64,000 nt of DNA, taken from NCBI GenBank assembly GCA_963804495.1, contig CAWDQN010000003.1, forward strand, positions 310,001 through 374,000. The letters are read 5' to 3'. This DNA comes from Rhodovastum sp963804495. Its GTDB lineage: Bacteria > Pseudomonadota > Alphaproteobacteria > Acetobacterales > Acetobacteraceae. Below, piece after piece: positions 34,794-44,909 of this stretch. Both the position numbers and the translations under genes were made by a program. Positions within the stretch are counted from its first letter, which is position 1. Each line of letters starts with the position of its first letter. The notes beneath the pieces are model-generated. The model saw only the letters and a list, made by a program, of their open reading frames with translations. It did not search any database and was not told the DNA's origin.

Positions 34794-36078
34794 CATGGCT
34801 GTTCAACGCTATGCCACGCCGAATAGTTTGAGGAGGTTATCGAAGCCGGCGAGGCTGGCGCGGTAGCGGTCCTGGCTGAGTGTGTTGGTCTGGTTTGCCT
34901 TGAGGATGTTGAAGGCGAAGCTGCGCGCGCGGGCGAATATGCTGGGATTGGATCGGATGCGCGAGCGATCCTCTCCCATGGTGACGTCCCGGCTATAGTG
35001 CGAGGTGGTTTCGACGCCCCAGTGCCCACGGATGGCCTCGGCGGCGCGGGTGGCGATGATTGGCGCGTTGGCGACGTAGAAGGCGGTCTCGGAAGAATGG
35101 GACAGCAGGCCGGTCTTGCTGTTGCGGGTGTAGACATCACGCTCGACGCGGATGACGGCAGCGACGTGGGAATGCCAGTCGGTGCCGGCGAGTTTGTCGG
35201 CGGGATCGAAGACGGTGACGACACGCCTTTCGTCGCGATTGCGGCCGTTGTCGTGGCTGCACGCAGAACTGAGCGGAGCGGTGGTCGCGCTGATCTCCTG
35301 GGCCTGCTGGTGCAGGGTCGGCTGGTTGTCCTTGACCTGAACGATCAGGGTGATGTTGGCATCGCTGGCGACCTCGAATAGTTTTTTTGACAGTGCAGCG
35401 CATCGAGCGTGACGATGGTGGCGGTAGCGACACCGAGTTCGGCGAGCAGCGCCTGGGCCGCAGGAATTTCGTTGGACTTTTCGTCGATGTCGACATGTGC
35501 GAGCACCAGTGCGGTGTCGGTGGCAAACGCGCTCAGCAGTTGGGCGGCGGCACGGTCATGAAAGTTGTCAAAGCTGCCGCGCAGCGTCTTGCCGTCCAGC
35601 GCGATGCTGCCTTGTCCCGCGGTTCCACGCGCTGCCTGCAGTTGAGTTGCATGGCGGCGGAAGACCGCCTCCACCGCGATCGGATCAAGCCCCTGCAGGA
35701 TGTAGCGGATGGCGGTGTGTGCGGGGGCGCGGCGCCATTTCAGGCCGAAGGCCGCGTTCAGCCTGTCGCGATGAACGTCGATGAAGGTGACGACCCCCCG
35801 ATACGAGTTGCTGCCGGTGACGATGGCGAGGATGGAGAACAGCAACACATACGGCAGCTTGTAGAGCTTGCCCTCCGCCCGGCGAGGGTCAGGAACGTCT
35901 GCCAGCAAGTCCAGCAACGGCGCAAATACAGCCACGGCAACCTCCTTTTCGGTTGCCGCCCCAGGAGTCAGAGATTTGCCGATTTGGGAATTTGTCGTGA
36001 TTCCAATGACCTCACTTTGCCCCGCGAGTGTTGCAGATTGCACTCAGCCCGGCTCACCGAGAGCGTTGAACAGCCGTG
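34794..36078 (-). mobile_element. ISAs1-family insertion sequence inside paaK
   Basis: 1285 bp. The ends are 17-bp inverted repeats with one mismatch: CATGGCTGTTCAACGCT at the left and CACGGCTGTTCAACGCT at the right, read inward. A perfect 10-bp target duplication, GCATGTCGTC, lies at 34784-34793 and 36079-36088. Repeat length, duplication length and the transposase all fit the ISAs1 family. Intact ends and an exact duplication indicate a recent insertion. Confidence 0.95.
34809..35935 (-). CDS. ISAs1-family transposase, read through a -1 frameshift site
   Basis: The first frame starts at GTG 35935 (AGGAGG 5 bp upstream), reading VAVFAPLLDLLADVPDPRRA, with IALDGKTLRGSFD and DALHCQKN, then soon stops. 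The -1 frame continues LFEVASDANITLIVQVKDNQ, HWGVETTSHYSRDVTMGEDR and ends LLKLFGVA at 34809. Together they give a full ~375-residue DDE transposase. The join is at CAA AAA AAC (35389-35381), an A_AAA_AAC slippery heptamer, so programmed -1 frameshifting, a lost A, or error are all possible. ISAs1 members usually have a single frame. Confidence 0.85.
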
Positions 36079-37081
<1,003 letters not shown>

Positions 37082-37330
37082 GGTCTTCCTCGTGTTGCAT
37101 CCGCAGGCGACCGGACCGGCAGGCATCCGCGAGCCTGAACGCCGCGTCCTACTCCGCGCGGCCGCTCGCGCCAATCGGCCGAGCCATGCAACGGTAACAT
37201 TGCGGCAACGTATGCGCGGGATTGCCGGTAAAAAACCCGGGGTTCCGTGCCGGACCCGGCGCGGGGCGCGGCACGGCGTTAAGCAGGGGTCAGTGGACCC
37301 CTGCACGCCAGGAGCGAGGCGGGCCGCACA

Positions 37331-37678
37331 TTACCAGCCGTAATAGGCCGGGGCCGGCGCGTAGACCACCCGCGGCGCCGGCGCGTACATCACCGGCGGT
37401 GCGGCATACATCACCGGCGGCGGCGCGTAGACGACCGGCGGCGGCGCCACATACACCGGCGGCGCCAGCGCCCCGGCGATCACCGCGCCCACACCCAGCC
37501 CGAGCAACGCGCCGGCGACCACACCCACACCGCCGCCACCGTGATAGCCGCCGCCGTGATAGGGATATCCGTAATGCGGTCCATAGCCATGGCCACCACG
37601 CCAGTCGGCATGCGCGGTCGGCGCAACCAGCAGCGCGACAGCAGCCGGGGTCGCAAGCAGGAGGGTGCGGATACGCAT
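37331..37678 (-). CDS. Gly/Tyr/Pro-rich exported protein
   Basis: 115 residues: signal peptide (RTLLLATPAAVALLVAPTAHA), a Gly/His/Tyr-rich part, a hydrophobic glycine-zipper-like stretch (VGVVAGALLGLGVGAVIAGA) and a C-terminal run of short APPPVVYAP-type repeats ending AYYGW. Such proteins are common in the alphaproteobacterial envelope; function unknown. Confidence 0.75.
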   Translation of the reverse strand: MRIRTLLLATPAAVALLVAPTAHADWRGGHGYGPHYGYPYHGGGYHGGGGVGVVAGALLGLGVGAVIAGALAPPVYVAPPPVVYAPPPVMYAAPPVMYAPAPRVVYAPAPAYYGW

Positions 37679-37774
37679 GGAAGTTATCCTTTTTTGGTGC
37701 GGCCGGAAACATCCCGTCCGACACGCCAGACTCAAATCCCTATCTGTGGCGGAACCGAGGCAACAGCGGGGCGT

Positions 37775-38326
37775 TCAGGTGGACTTACCCAACGCCTTGC
37801 GCCGCAGCATCTGCAACCGCTCCCGGCCGTCGGGCGTGCGCGGGTCGAGTTCCAGCGCCTTCTCCCAGGCCGCCAGCGCGCCCTTCCAGTCGCCCTGCGC
37901 CTCGGCAATGCGCGAAAGCGTCTGCAGCGCGAGAAAATGCCGCGGCTCGCGCTGCAGAGTCGCCTGGATGTCGCGGATGGCGCCGGCATAATCGCCGACA
38001 TGGAATTTGGTTTGTGCCCGACGCAGCCAGGCTTCGGCATAGTCGGGCTCCAGCACGAGCGCATCGTCCAGCGAGTCCAGCGCGCCGTCGACATCGCCCA
38101 CCTCCAGGTCGTGCGCGCCCTGGCTCAGCAGCAACACGACCACCGGCGAACCCGCCTGCTGCCAAGCCTCACGGATTTTTCCTTCCAGCGCTGCCGCCGC
38201 TTCCTCGGTCGGCGCCGCCTTCAGCGCGGCGAACAACTGATCCAGGTCCGCCTTGTGCGAGTCCGGCCGGCCTTGCCCGAACGCGGGCCCGGACAGGAGC
38301 AGGACAAGCACGAAAAGCAGGCGCAT
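37775..38326 (-). CDS. Periplasmic TPR protein
   Basis: 183 residues. Signal peptide MRLLFVLVLLLSGPAFG, then at least three TPR units in residues ~65-175 (GALDSLDDALVLEPDYAEAW, AIRDIQATLQREPRHFLA, GALAAWEKALELDPRTPDG). Probably a periplasmic protein-interaction module. Start chosen at the signal peptide; the longer open frame upstream is a shadow of the DUF815 gene. Confidence 0.82.
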   Translation of the reverse strand: MRLLFVLVLLLSGPAFGQGRPDSHKADLDQLFAALKAAPTEEAAAALEGKIREAWQQAGSPVVVLLLSQGAHDLEVGDVDGALDSLDDALVLEPDYAEAWLRRAQTKFHVGDYAGAIRDIQATLQREPRHFLALQTLSRIAEAQGDWKGALAAWEKALELDPRTPDGRERLQMLRRKALGKST

Positions 38327-38430
38327 GAAAGGTATGGTGGGCTCTCGCTGGCACGGCCGCAAGGCTAAGCAAGGCCAGGGCTCTGCCGCCGGACCCCGCC
38401 GGGCTGTCGCCCCTTGGACCCATTCCCTTT

Positions 38431-39306
38431 CTACCCCCGCACCACCACCCCAAGCCGCCCGGCCAGGTCCTGAATGAACTGCCAGGCCACCCGGCCCGAC
38501 CGTCCGCCGCGCGTCACCGACCATTCCACTGCCGCCGCACGCAGTTTCTCGCGCGGCATATCCAGCCCGAAAGCGCCGGCATAGCCCTCGATCATGGCGA
38601 AGAACGTGTCCTGGTCGCAATTGTGAAACCCGATCCACAAGCCGAACCGGTCGGACAGGGACACCTTCTCCTCGGTCGCCTCCGACGGATTGATGGCGGT
38701 CGAGCGTTCGTTCTCGATCATGTCGCGCGGCATCAGGTGGCGGCGGTTGGACGTGGCATAGAACAGCACGTTCTCCGGCCGCCCCTCGATGCCGCCGTCC
38801 AGCACCGATTTCAGCGCCTTGTAGTCGGCGTCCTCGCGTTCGAACGACAGGTCGTCGCAGAAGATCAGGCACCGCCTGGTCTCGCCGCGCAGCAGCCGCA
38901 GCAGGTCGGGCAGGGAGCCCAGGTCTTCGCGGTGGATTTCGATCAGCGCCAGACTGCCCTGGTGCTCGGCGTTGGCGGCGGCATGGGCGGCCTTTACCAG
39001 CGAGGACTTGCCCATGCCGCGCGCACCCCAGAGCATGGCATTGTTGGCCGGCAGGCCGCGCGCGAAGCGCAGCGTGTTCTCCAGGATGATGGACTTCTGC
39101 CGCTCGATCCCTTGCAGCAGGGCGATGTCGACGCGCGAGATCTGCGCCACCGGCGCCAGATGGCCGCCGCCGGCCGGTGACGCGGCGGGATGCCAGACGA
39201 ATCCCTCGGCGGCGGCGAGGTCGGGCCGAAGCGGCGGCGGCGGGGCGATGCGCTCCGCCGCCTCGGCGATGCGTTGCAGGGCCTCCAGCAGGCGGCGGGT
39301 GTCCAT
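38431..39306 (-). CDS. DUF815 family AAA-type ATPase
   Basis: 291 residues. Walker A is GARGMGKSSLVKA near residue 92 and Walker B LIFCDDLSFE, followed by the sensor region YATSNRRHLMPRDM typical of DUF815. The C-terminal part ends with RVAWQFIQDLAGRLG. Cytoplasmic ATPase conserved in alphaproteobacteria; function unproven. It diverges from yajC with 84 bp between starts. Confidence 0.9.
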   Translation of the reverse strand: MDTRRLLEALQRIAEAAERIAPPPPLRPDLAAAEGFVWHPAASPAGGGHLAPVAQISRVDIALLQGIERQKSIILENTLRFARGLPANNAMLWGARGMGKSSLVKAAHAAANAEHQGSLALIEIHREDLGSLPDLLRLLRGETRRCLIFCDDLSFEREDADYKALKSVLDGGIEGRPENVLFYATSNRRHLMPRDMIENERSTAINPSEATEEKVSLSDRFGLWIGFHNCDQDTFFAMIEGYAGAFGLDMPREKLRAAAVEWSVTRGGRSGRVAWQFIQDLAGRLGVVVRG

Positions 39307-39390
39307 CGGGCGGCTGACTTTCGGGAAGCTTGACGTTCGGGGGGCGGAAACTATGGTCCCGCCCGACTCATAGCAACCCGGAACCCCACC

Positions 39391-39825
39391 ATGCTGATCT
39401 CTCCTGCCTACGCCCAGACCGCCGGTGGCGGCATGGGCGATTTGATGCAGTTCCTGCCGCTCATCCTGATCTTCGCGGTGTTCTATTTCCTGCTGATCCG
39501 TCCGCAGCAACTGAAGCAGAAAGAGATCAAGGCGCAGCTCTCGTCGTTGAAGCGCGGCGACAAGGTGCTGACCGGCGGCGGCGTGCTGGCGGTGGTAAGC
39601 AAGCCGCCCAAGAGCGCCGAGGAACGCGAAATCGAGATCGAGATCGCCCCGAACGTGCGCGTGACGGTGCTGCGCGAGACCATCGCCGCGGTGATCACCC
39701 CGCAGCCGGCCAACGATCCCCGCCCCGTCAAGCCCGCCGCCCCCGCGGCGCCGGCCGGCCCGGCCGGAGACGCGCCCAAGCTCGGCGACATGGTCAAGGG
39801 GCTGTTCGGCAAGAAGCAGGGTTGA
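39391..39825 (+). CDS. yajC: Preprotein translocase accessory subunit YajC
   Basis: 144 residues; one membrane span near residues 20-40 (FLPLILIFAVFYFLLIRPQQ), then the soluble domain LKRGDKVLTGGGVLAVVSK. The C-terminal Pro/Ala-rich extension is longer than in E. coli YajC. It associates with SecDF at the translocon. secD is not adjacent; the next gene is a phytoene-synthase-like protein, a pairing also known in other alphaproteobacteria. Confidence 0.95.
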   Translation: MLISPAYAQTAGGGMGDLMQFLPLILIFAVFYFLLIRPQQLKQKEIKAQLSSLKRGDKVLTGGGVLAVVSKPPKSAEEREIEIEIAPNVRVTVLRETIAAVITPQPANDPRPVKPAAPAAPAGPAGDAPKLGDMVKGLFGKKQG

Positions 39826-39964
39826 ATACGGCTGCCGTTCTCTTTCCCTCCCGTTGCTTGCTTGGGCCGCGAAGCGGTCCAGGCGCGTGGGCGGGGTCGG
39901 ACCACCACCCCGGCCTTAAGCGGAGGCGGCGCTTCTGTCTGGCGATGACACGCTGCTGACCTTC

Positions 39965-40723
39965 GTGCGGCGGCACGATCCCGACCGGTTCCTCACCGCC
40001 CTGTTCGCGCCGCCCGAGCGCCGCGGCGCGCTGTTCGCGCTCTACGCCTTCAATCACGAACTCGCGCGCGCCCGCGAGGTAACCAGCGAGCCGGCGCTGG
40101 CATTGATCCGATTGCAATGGTGGCGCGAGGTGGTCGAGGGCGCGCGCCGCCGTCACGAGGTGGCCACTCCGCTCGCCGCGGCGCTTGACGCGGGCGCCCT
40201 GCACGTCCCCGACCTGCTCACCATGATCGAAGCGCGCGAGGCCGAGGCGGAGCCGTCCATCCCCACCAGGGCAGCGTGGGAGGCCACTGTGCGGGCGGCT
40301 GCCGGGACGCTGGCGGTGGCGGCCGGGCGGGCGCTCGGGGCCGAGGCGGCGCTGCTGCCGCGGCTTGCCGATCTCGGCACCGCCTATGGCGTGGGGGGAC
40401 AGCTGCGCAATGTGGCGGTTCTGGCCCGGCACGGCCGCTGCCTGCTGCCCGAGGACATGCTGGCCGCGCAGGGGCTCAGCGTACACGAGGTAATGGCGAA
40501 CCCGACGCTGCCGGCCTTGCGCCCGGTGCTGGCGACGCTGGCCGGCTGGGGGCGGGAAAGCCTCCGTCGGGGCGGCGGGAAGCTGCCCCGCGCGGTGCTG
40601 GCCGCCGGGTTGCCGGCGGTGCTGGCGCGGCGCGACCTTCGCCGGCTGGATATCACACCGGCACCACGTGGTTTTGGTGACCGGCTGGCCGTGGTCGCGG
40701 CGGCGGTAGCCGGCCGGGTCTGA
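39965..40723 (+). CDS. Squalene/phytoene synthase-family protein, NDUFAF6-like
   Basis: About 252 residues from GTG 39965; in-frame codons upstream to 39920 have no standard start. ALFALYAFNHELARAREVTS and LIRLQWWREVVEG match the family, but the aspartate-rich DxxxD motifs needed for prenyl-diphosphate condensation are missing. That fits the non-catalytic NDUFAF6-like branch linked to complex I assembly better than a carotenoid or squalene enzyme (inference). Confidence 0.75.
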   Translation: MRRHDPDRFLTALFAPPERRGALFALYAFNHELARAREVTSEPALALIRLQWWREVVEGARRRHEVATPLAAALDAGALHVPDLLTMIEAREAEAEPSIPTRAAWEATVRAAAGTLAVAAGRALGAEAALLPRLADLGTAYGVGGQLRNVAVLARHGRCLLPEDMLAAQGLSVHEVMANPTLPALRPVLATLAGWGRESLRRGGGKLPRAVLAAGLPAVLARRDLRRLDITPAPRGFGDRLAVVAAAVAGRV

Positions 40724-40869
40724 CGGCGCCGGGACGGTCCCCCCTGTGTCTGCCGCGCAAGCGGCATGGAAAAGTCATCGAGTGCGCCGCTTGCCTAGGC
40801 CAGGCCGTCAGTTTAGCCTTTGCGCGATCAATGGTTTGCCTGCCTCCATCCTCTTCCAAGGAGTGCCTC

Positions 40870-41448
40870 ATGTTCCGTGTTCTCGAAAAGCTTTATGAAG
40901 CGCTGACGCTCGGCGCGGTGCTCGCGCTGGTCGCGATCGTCGGCTTCCATGGTTCCCGCCTGGTGGAAGCCTATTACTGGGGGCCGTTCTTTACCTGGCT
41001 GCACGTCATATCCGGCATCACCTGGATCGGGCTGCTGTATTATTTCAATCTGGTACAGATCCCGACGATGCCGAAAATTCCAGCCGAACTGAAACCGGCT
41101 GTCGGCAAGTTCATCGCCCCGGAAGCGCTGTTCTGGTTCCGCTGGTCGGCGCTGGCGACCATCGTGACGGGCCTGATCGTGGCGACGCTGAACAACTATG
41201 TGGTCGGCGCGCTGACGCTGGCCGATGGGCAGCGGACGATCGGCACCGGCATGTGGCTTGGGATCATCATGGCGTTCAACGTCTGGTTCATCATCTGGCC
41301 GAACCAGAAGAAGGCGCTTGGCATCGTGCAGGTCGATGACGCCGCCAAGGCGAAAGCCGCCCGCGTGGCAATGCTGACCAGCCGCACGAATTTCGTGCTG
41401 TCGGTGCCGATGCTGTATTGCATGGTGGCGTATCGGCTGCTGGGGTAG
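40870..41448 (+). CDS. PuuD-like urate hydroxylase membrane domain protein
   Basis: 192 residues with about five membrane helices. Conserved blocks GPFFTWLHVISGITWIGLLY and APEALFWFRWSALATIVTG match the N-terminal (DUF989) domain of the membrane urate hydroxylase PuuD. The cytochrome c part found in full-length PuuD is absent. AAGGAG 7 bp upstream fixes the start at MFRVLEKLYE. No purine catabolism genes are nearby, so urate oxidation is only a guess. Confidence 0.78.
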   Translation: MFRVLEKLYEALTLGAVLALVAIVGFHGSRLVEAYYWGPFFTWLHVISGITWIGLLYYFNLVQIPTMPKIPAELKPAVGKFIAPEALFWFRWSALATIVTGLIVATLNNYVVGALTLADGQRTIGTGMWLGIIMAFNVWFIIWPNQKKALGIVQVDDAAKAKAARVAMLTSRTNFVLSVPMLYCMVAYRLLG

Positions 41449-41461
41449 CAATAAGATAAGG

Positions 41462-41547
41462 CAAGGGGCTCTGCCCCTTGACCCCGCTGGGGCCGTGAGG
41501 CCCCAGAGCCCTTTACTTCAGCTATCGCCATACTTCAGCTATCGCCA
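41462..41547. repeat. Two palindromes and a 17-bp direct repeat between convergent genes
   Basis: CAAGGGG-CTCTG-CCCCTTG (41462-41480) and CTGGGGCC-GTGA-GGCCCCAG (41487-41506) are perfect stem-loops of the dispersed family. They are followed by two tandem copies of TACTTCAGCTATCGCCA (41514-41547). The stem-loops may terminate transcription from both sides. Confidence 0.8.
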
Positions 41548-41569
41548 GGCCCCCGGAGGGGCCAGGCTC

Positions 41570-41776
41570 TCAGGTTTCCTGCAGCGCGAGGGCCGGGTAG
41601 TGCCGCGCCGCCAGGCGGGAGCGGGCGATCCGGCGCACGTCACTCAGCGACGGCCAGTGGCTGCCGTCGATTTCATCGAGGCGCAAATCGGTGGCGACGA
41701 AGCGGTAGCCATCGTGCAGACGCACCGCGGCGCCAACAAAAACGCCATCGATGTCGATCACATGGGACTGGAGCAT
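41570..41776 (-). CDS. Small conserved-looking protein, unknown function
   Basis: 68 residues beginning MLQSHVIDIDGVFVGAAVRL and continuing GYRFVATDLRLDEIDGSHWP, a compact soluble beta-rich protein. The composition and smooth alternation of strands support a real gene. No family recognised. Upstream, 41777-42068 shows no gene. Confidence 0.6.
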   Translation of the reverse strand: MLQSHVIDIDGVFVGAAVRLHDGYRFVATDLRLDEIDGSHWPSLSDVRRIARSRLAARHYPALALQET

Positions 41777-42068
41777 TTTTTCATCTCACCCCGGCTTGGT
41801 CGCCGGCGGTGCCTTCTGTCTCGGCAGGGACTAGGAAAAGGCGGAACGGTCAGACGGCAAAACAACAACAGCAACCGGGCCGCATAAGGGCGCTCTGGTG
41901 GCTGATGGTGGCCAAATCTGATCGCACCGTCGTTCTCCCTGATCCCGGCAGGACAGGGTGGCTCCATAAGCCATGTGACACCGGCGCGTCAATGGAAAAG
42001 CGCACAACCTTCGTGTGATGATGCATTGTGCGATTTTACTTTGTGGAAAAGGCGCGGAGTCCAGCAGA

Positions 42069-43295
42069 TCAGTCGATGTCGATGCGGACGACATCGCGCA
42101 CCGAACGGCCGGCGCGGTGTTCGCCGGGGACGATCAGGCGCAGCGCCTGGCCGGCTATTGGCGCGCCGTTCATCTGGTCGGCGAGTTGCACCGGGCGATC
42201 GGCGAATTCCGGCGACAGTTCGGCCAGGGCGAACGTCACCGTGTAGCCGTCGGACCCGGTGACCCGCACGGTCAGGCGCACCTGCTCGGCGGGTTTGGCG
42301 GCATCGACGCCGCCGGCGGCGGTGAGCACGGTCCACAGCAACGGTCCGGTCCAGTCCGCCTGCTGCTCGCCATGGCCGGATATCAGGGAAACGTGCTGGG
42401 TCACCCGCGGCAGTGCGGCCAGCCCCTCGGGAGACAGAACCTGCCCTCCCCGCCCTGCTCGTTGCACCAGCAGACCCAGCGGTGGCGGGTACGGCACGGC
42501 GAGGCCAACCGGGGAAAACCCGTGGGCTCCCAACAGCGCCTGCCCGGCCTCGGACATCACGAAGGCGGCGAAGCGCAGCGTGACCGGATGGTCGTTCAGC
42601 AGCACCATGCCATCGGCGGGATCCACACCTAGGTCCGGCGGCAGCTTCACCACCGTAAGGCCGGGCACCGCCTGCGCCACCTCCGCCGCGTCGCTGCAAT
42701 AGCCGAGCATCACATCGGCGCGATCGGCGAGAAAAACGCCCTCGACGGCGCCTTTGCCTGCCACCAGCGGCGGGGTTTTCGCGCCGCCCCCCACCAGCGG
42801 CAGCGCCTTGGCTTCCAGCGCCGCGCGGGCGCCGGGGTGGATGGCCTCGGCACGAGCGAACACCGCCCAGGCGGAATCGCCACCAGAATCCGCCCCCGGC
42901 GTGGAGGTGCCCAGACGCACCGCGGGGTCGAGCAGCCGGTCCAGCACATTCGCGCGGGTCAGCCCCACCGCGGGGCGGGCGATGGCGCATAACAGGTTGC
43001 GGGTGAACAGGATGACCGTTCGCTCCGGATGGCCGACGGCGAGGCGGCGCGGCTGCTCCATGTCGGCGGCGGCAAACAGGTCGACTTGCGCGCCGGCATC
43101 AATTTTCTCGCGCAGCAGGCCGGAGGGGCCGAATTCGGCCGGGGCCACCGTGTCAGGCCCGGCGGGGAAGCGGCGAAGCAGATCGGAGAAGGCGGCGGAA
43201 AGACTGCCGGCGGCGGCGACGCGCAACGTGTCGGCGGCGGCGGGCGCCGCCAGGGCCAGGAGGCCGGCAAGGAGAAGCCAACAACGGGCGCGCAT
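42069..43295 (-). CDS. ModA-like binding protein fused to a molybdopterin-oxidoreductase-like domain
   Basis: 408 residues. Signal peptide MRARCWLLLAGLLALAAPAA; residues ~22-270 are a PBP II fold like ModA/WtpA (LRVAAAGSLSAAFSDLLRRF, GLLREKIDAGAQVDLFAAAD). Residues ~300-405 resemble a short Oxidored_molyb-type domain (TGPLLWTVLTAAGGVD, VRVTGSDGYTVTFALAELSP, LRLIVPGEHRAGRSVRDVV). The cofactor-coordinating Cys of sulfite-oxidase-type enzymes is not visible. AGGGG 7 bp upstream fixes the start. It may bind an oxyanion or Mo/W species; modBC are absent here. Confidence 0.8.
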   Translation of the reverse strand: MRARCWLLLAGLLALAAPAAADTLRVAAAGSLSAAFSDLLRRFPAGPDTVAPAEFGPSGLLREKIDAGAQVDLFAAADMEQPRRLAVGHPERTVILFTRNLLCAIARPAVGLTRANVLDRLLDPAVRLGTSTPGADSGGDSAWAVFARAEAIHPGARAALEAKALPLVGGGAKTPPLVAGKGAVEGVFLADRADVMLGYCSDAAEVAQAVPGLTVVKLPPDLGVDPADGMVLLNDHPVTLRFAAFVMSEAGQALLGAHGFSPVGLAVPYPPPLGLLVQRAGRGGQVLSPEGLAALPRVTQHVSLISGHGEQQADWTGPLLWTVLTAAGGVDAAKPAEQVRLTVRVTGSDGYTVTFALAELSPEFADRPVQLADQMNGAPIAGQALRLIVPGEHRAGRSVRDVVRIDID

Positions 43296-43358
43296 GGCGG
43301 GACCCCTCAGAACCGGCGCCGTCATATGCGTTCGGTCATGGCGGGTCCAGACGCGCAA

Positions 43359-43388
43359 GCAAGGCCCGGGGGCAGACCCTGGTCTTGC
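43359..43388. repeat. Near-perfect GCAAGG...CTTGC palindrome
   Basis: GCAAGGCCCGGG and CCCTGGTCTTGC pair with few mismatches around a 6-bp loop, just after the amidase stop. Member of the dispersed palindrome family; may act as a terminator for the ggt-amidase operon. Confidence 0.6.
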
Positions 43389-43393
43389 TTTCT

Positions 43394-44884
43394 TTACCCG
43401 AATCCCAGAAACCCCGGCATCGCGCTGATCGGCGGTGCCAGTTTCAGTCTCGCCACATCCGGCACCGGCCGCGCGGTGCGCGCATCATCCGCCAGCAGTG
43501 CCTCCAGCTCCGCCGCCACGCCAAGCACGAACGCATCCCCGCCGCGCGGCCCGACGATCTGCAGCCCGAACGGCATGCCATGGCGATCGGTGCCCACCGG
43601 CAGGCTCACCGCCGGATGGCCCACCAGCGTCACGGCATAGGCCAGCGCCAGCCAGTGGAAATAGCTGCGCGTCGGCACGCCGTCGATGTCGGCCGGATAC
43701 AGCTCGCGCCACGGACGCGGGCTGATGGTTATCGACGGGGTGAGAATGACATCGACCCCGGCAAAGAATTCCTGCCAGCGCCGGTAAAGGCCGGTCTGCA
43801 GCACCGCGGCGCGGGCCACATCCTCGGCGGTCATGCGCACCGCCGCCTCGACATTGGCGCGCACATTCGGCCCGACATCCTCCGGCCGCGCGCGCACCCG
43901 CTCCAGGTGAGCGGCGAGGAAATTCACCCCCCGCAGCACCTCGAACGCCTCGTCCGCCCCCGCGCAGTCCGGCTCCCCCTCGCCCGCCTCGGCGAACACA
44001 TGGCGGAACAAACCGGTCTTTTCGGCAAACACCTCGCGGATATGCCGCTCCGTCGGGGCAAAGCCGAAATCCGGCGAGATCGCCACCCGCAGCCCGGCCA
44101 GGTCGATGCGGGGCGGCGGGGCGAACATATCGGCCGTGCGCACACGGCGGCCGGGAATCGTGGTCGCCAGCGGATCGGCCGGCTCGTCGCCCGCCATGGA
44201 CCCCAACAGCAGGCACAGATCGGCCACACTGCGCGCCATCGGCCCCAGCACCGGCAGCGGGCTCCAGCCGATCACCCGCCTCTCGTTCGCCACCAGGCCC
44301 GGGCTCGGGCGAAAGCCGACGACGCCACAGAACGCAGCCGGATTGCGCAACGACCCGCCGGTGTCCGAGCCGGTGGCGAGCGGCACCATGCCGGTCGCCA
44401 GCGCCACCGCCGAGCCCCCTGAGGAGCCGGCGGCGGATTTCGTCGGATCGAACGGGTTGCCGGTGGCGCCATACACGGCGTTGCGCGTGTTGGCCCCGGC
44501 GCCGAATTCCGGGGTGTTGGTCTTGCCCAGCACGATGCCGCCGGCGCGGCGGAGATTGGCCACCAGCAACTGGTCGCGCGCCGACACATGGTCGCGGAAG
44601 ATCGGACTGCCGAAGGTGGTGCGCAGGCCGGCCACTTCCACCAGATCCTTCACCCCGAACGGCAGCCCGTGCAGCGGCGGCAGCGCGTCACCCCGCCCGA
44701 CCGCCGCCTCGGCGGCGCGCGCGGCCACGCGGGCGCGGTCGAAGTCCCGCGCCACCATGGCATTGACGGCGGGGTCCACCGCCTCGATGCGGGCGATGCA
44801 GCTTTCCATCAGCTCGACCGGCGAGAGCTGCTTGCGGCCGATCAGCGCCCGCGCCTCGCGCGCGGACAGGTCACACGGGTCCAT
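43394..44884 (-). CDS. Amidase signature family enzyme
   Basis: 496-residue amidohydrolase (GatA/aryl-acylamidase type). The Ser-cisSer-Lys triad is visible: Lys in LPFGVKDLVEVAG, cis-Ser in KSAAGSSGGSAVALA and nucleophile Ser in GSDTGGSLRNPAAFCG. Cytoplasmic, no signal peptide. Its neighbour upstream by 25 bp is a gamma-glutamyltransferase, suggesting joint use of amides or peptides as nitrogen source. gatB/gatC are not present, so tRNA amidation is unlikely. Confidence 0.92.
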   Translation of the reverse strand: MDPCDLSAREARALIGRKQLSPVELMESCIARIEAVDPAVNAMVARDFDRARVAARAAEAAVGRGDALPPLHGLPFGVKDLVEVAGLRTTFGSPIFRDHVSARDQLLVANLRRAGGIVLGKTNTPEFGAGANTRNAVYGATGNPFDPTKSAAGSSGGSAVALATGMVPLATGSDTGGSLRNPAAFCGVVGFRPSPGLVANERRVIGWSPLPVLGPMARSVADLCLLLGSMAGDEPADPLATTIPGRRVRTADMFAPPPRIDLAGLRVAISPDFGFAPTERHIREVFAEKTGLFRHVFAEAGEGEPDCAGADEAFEVLRGVNFLAAHLERVRARPEDVGPNVRANVEAAVRMTAEDVARAAVLQTGLYRRWQEFFAGVDVILTPSITISPRPWRELYPADIDGVPTRSYFHWLALAYAVTLVGHPAVSLPVGTDRHGMPFGLQIVGPRGGDAFVLGVAAELEALLADDARTARPVPDVARLKLAPPISAMPGFLGFG

Positions 44885-44909
44885 GGTTGCATCCTTTCCG
44901 GCAGCCAGG

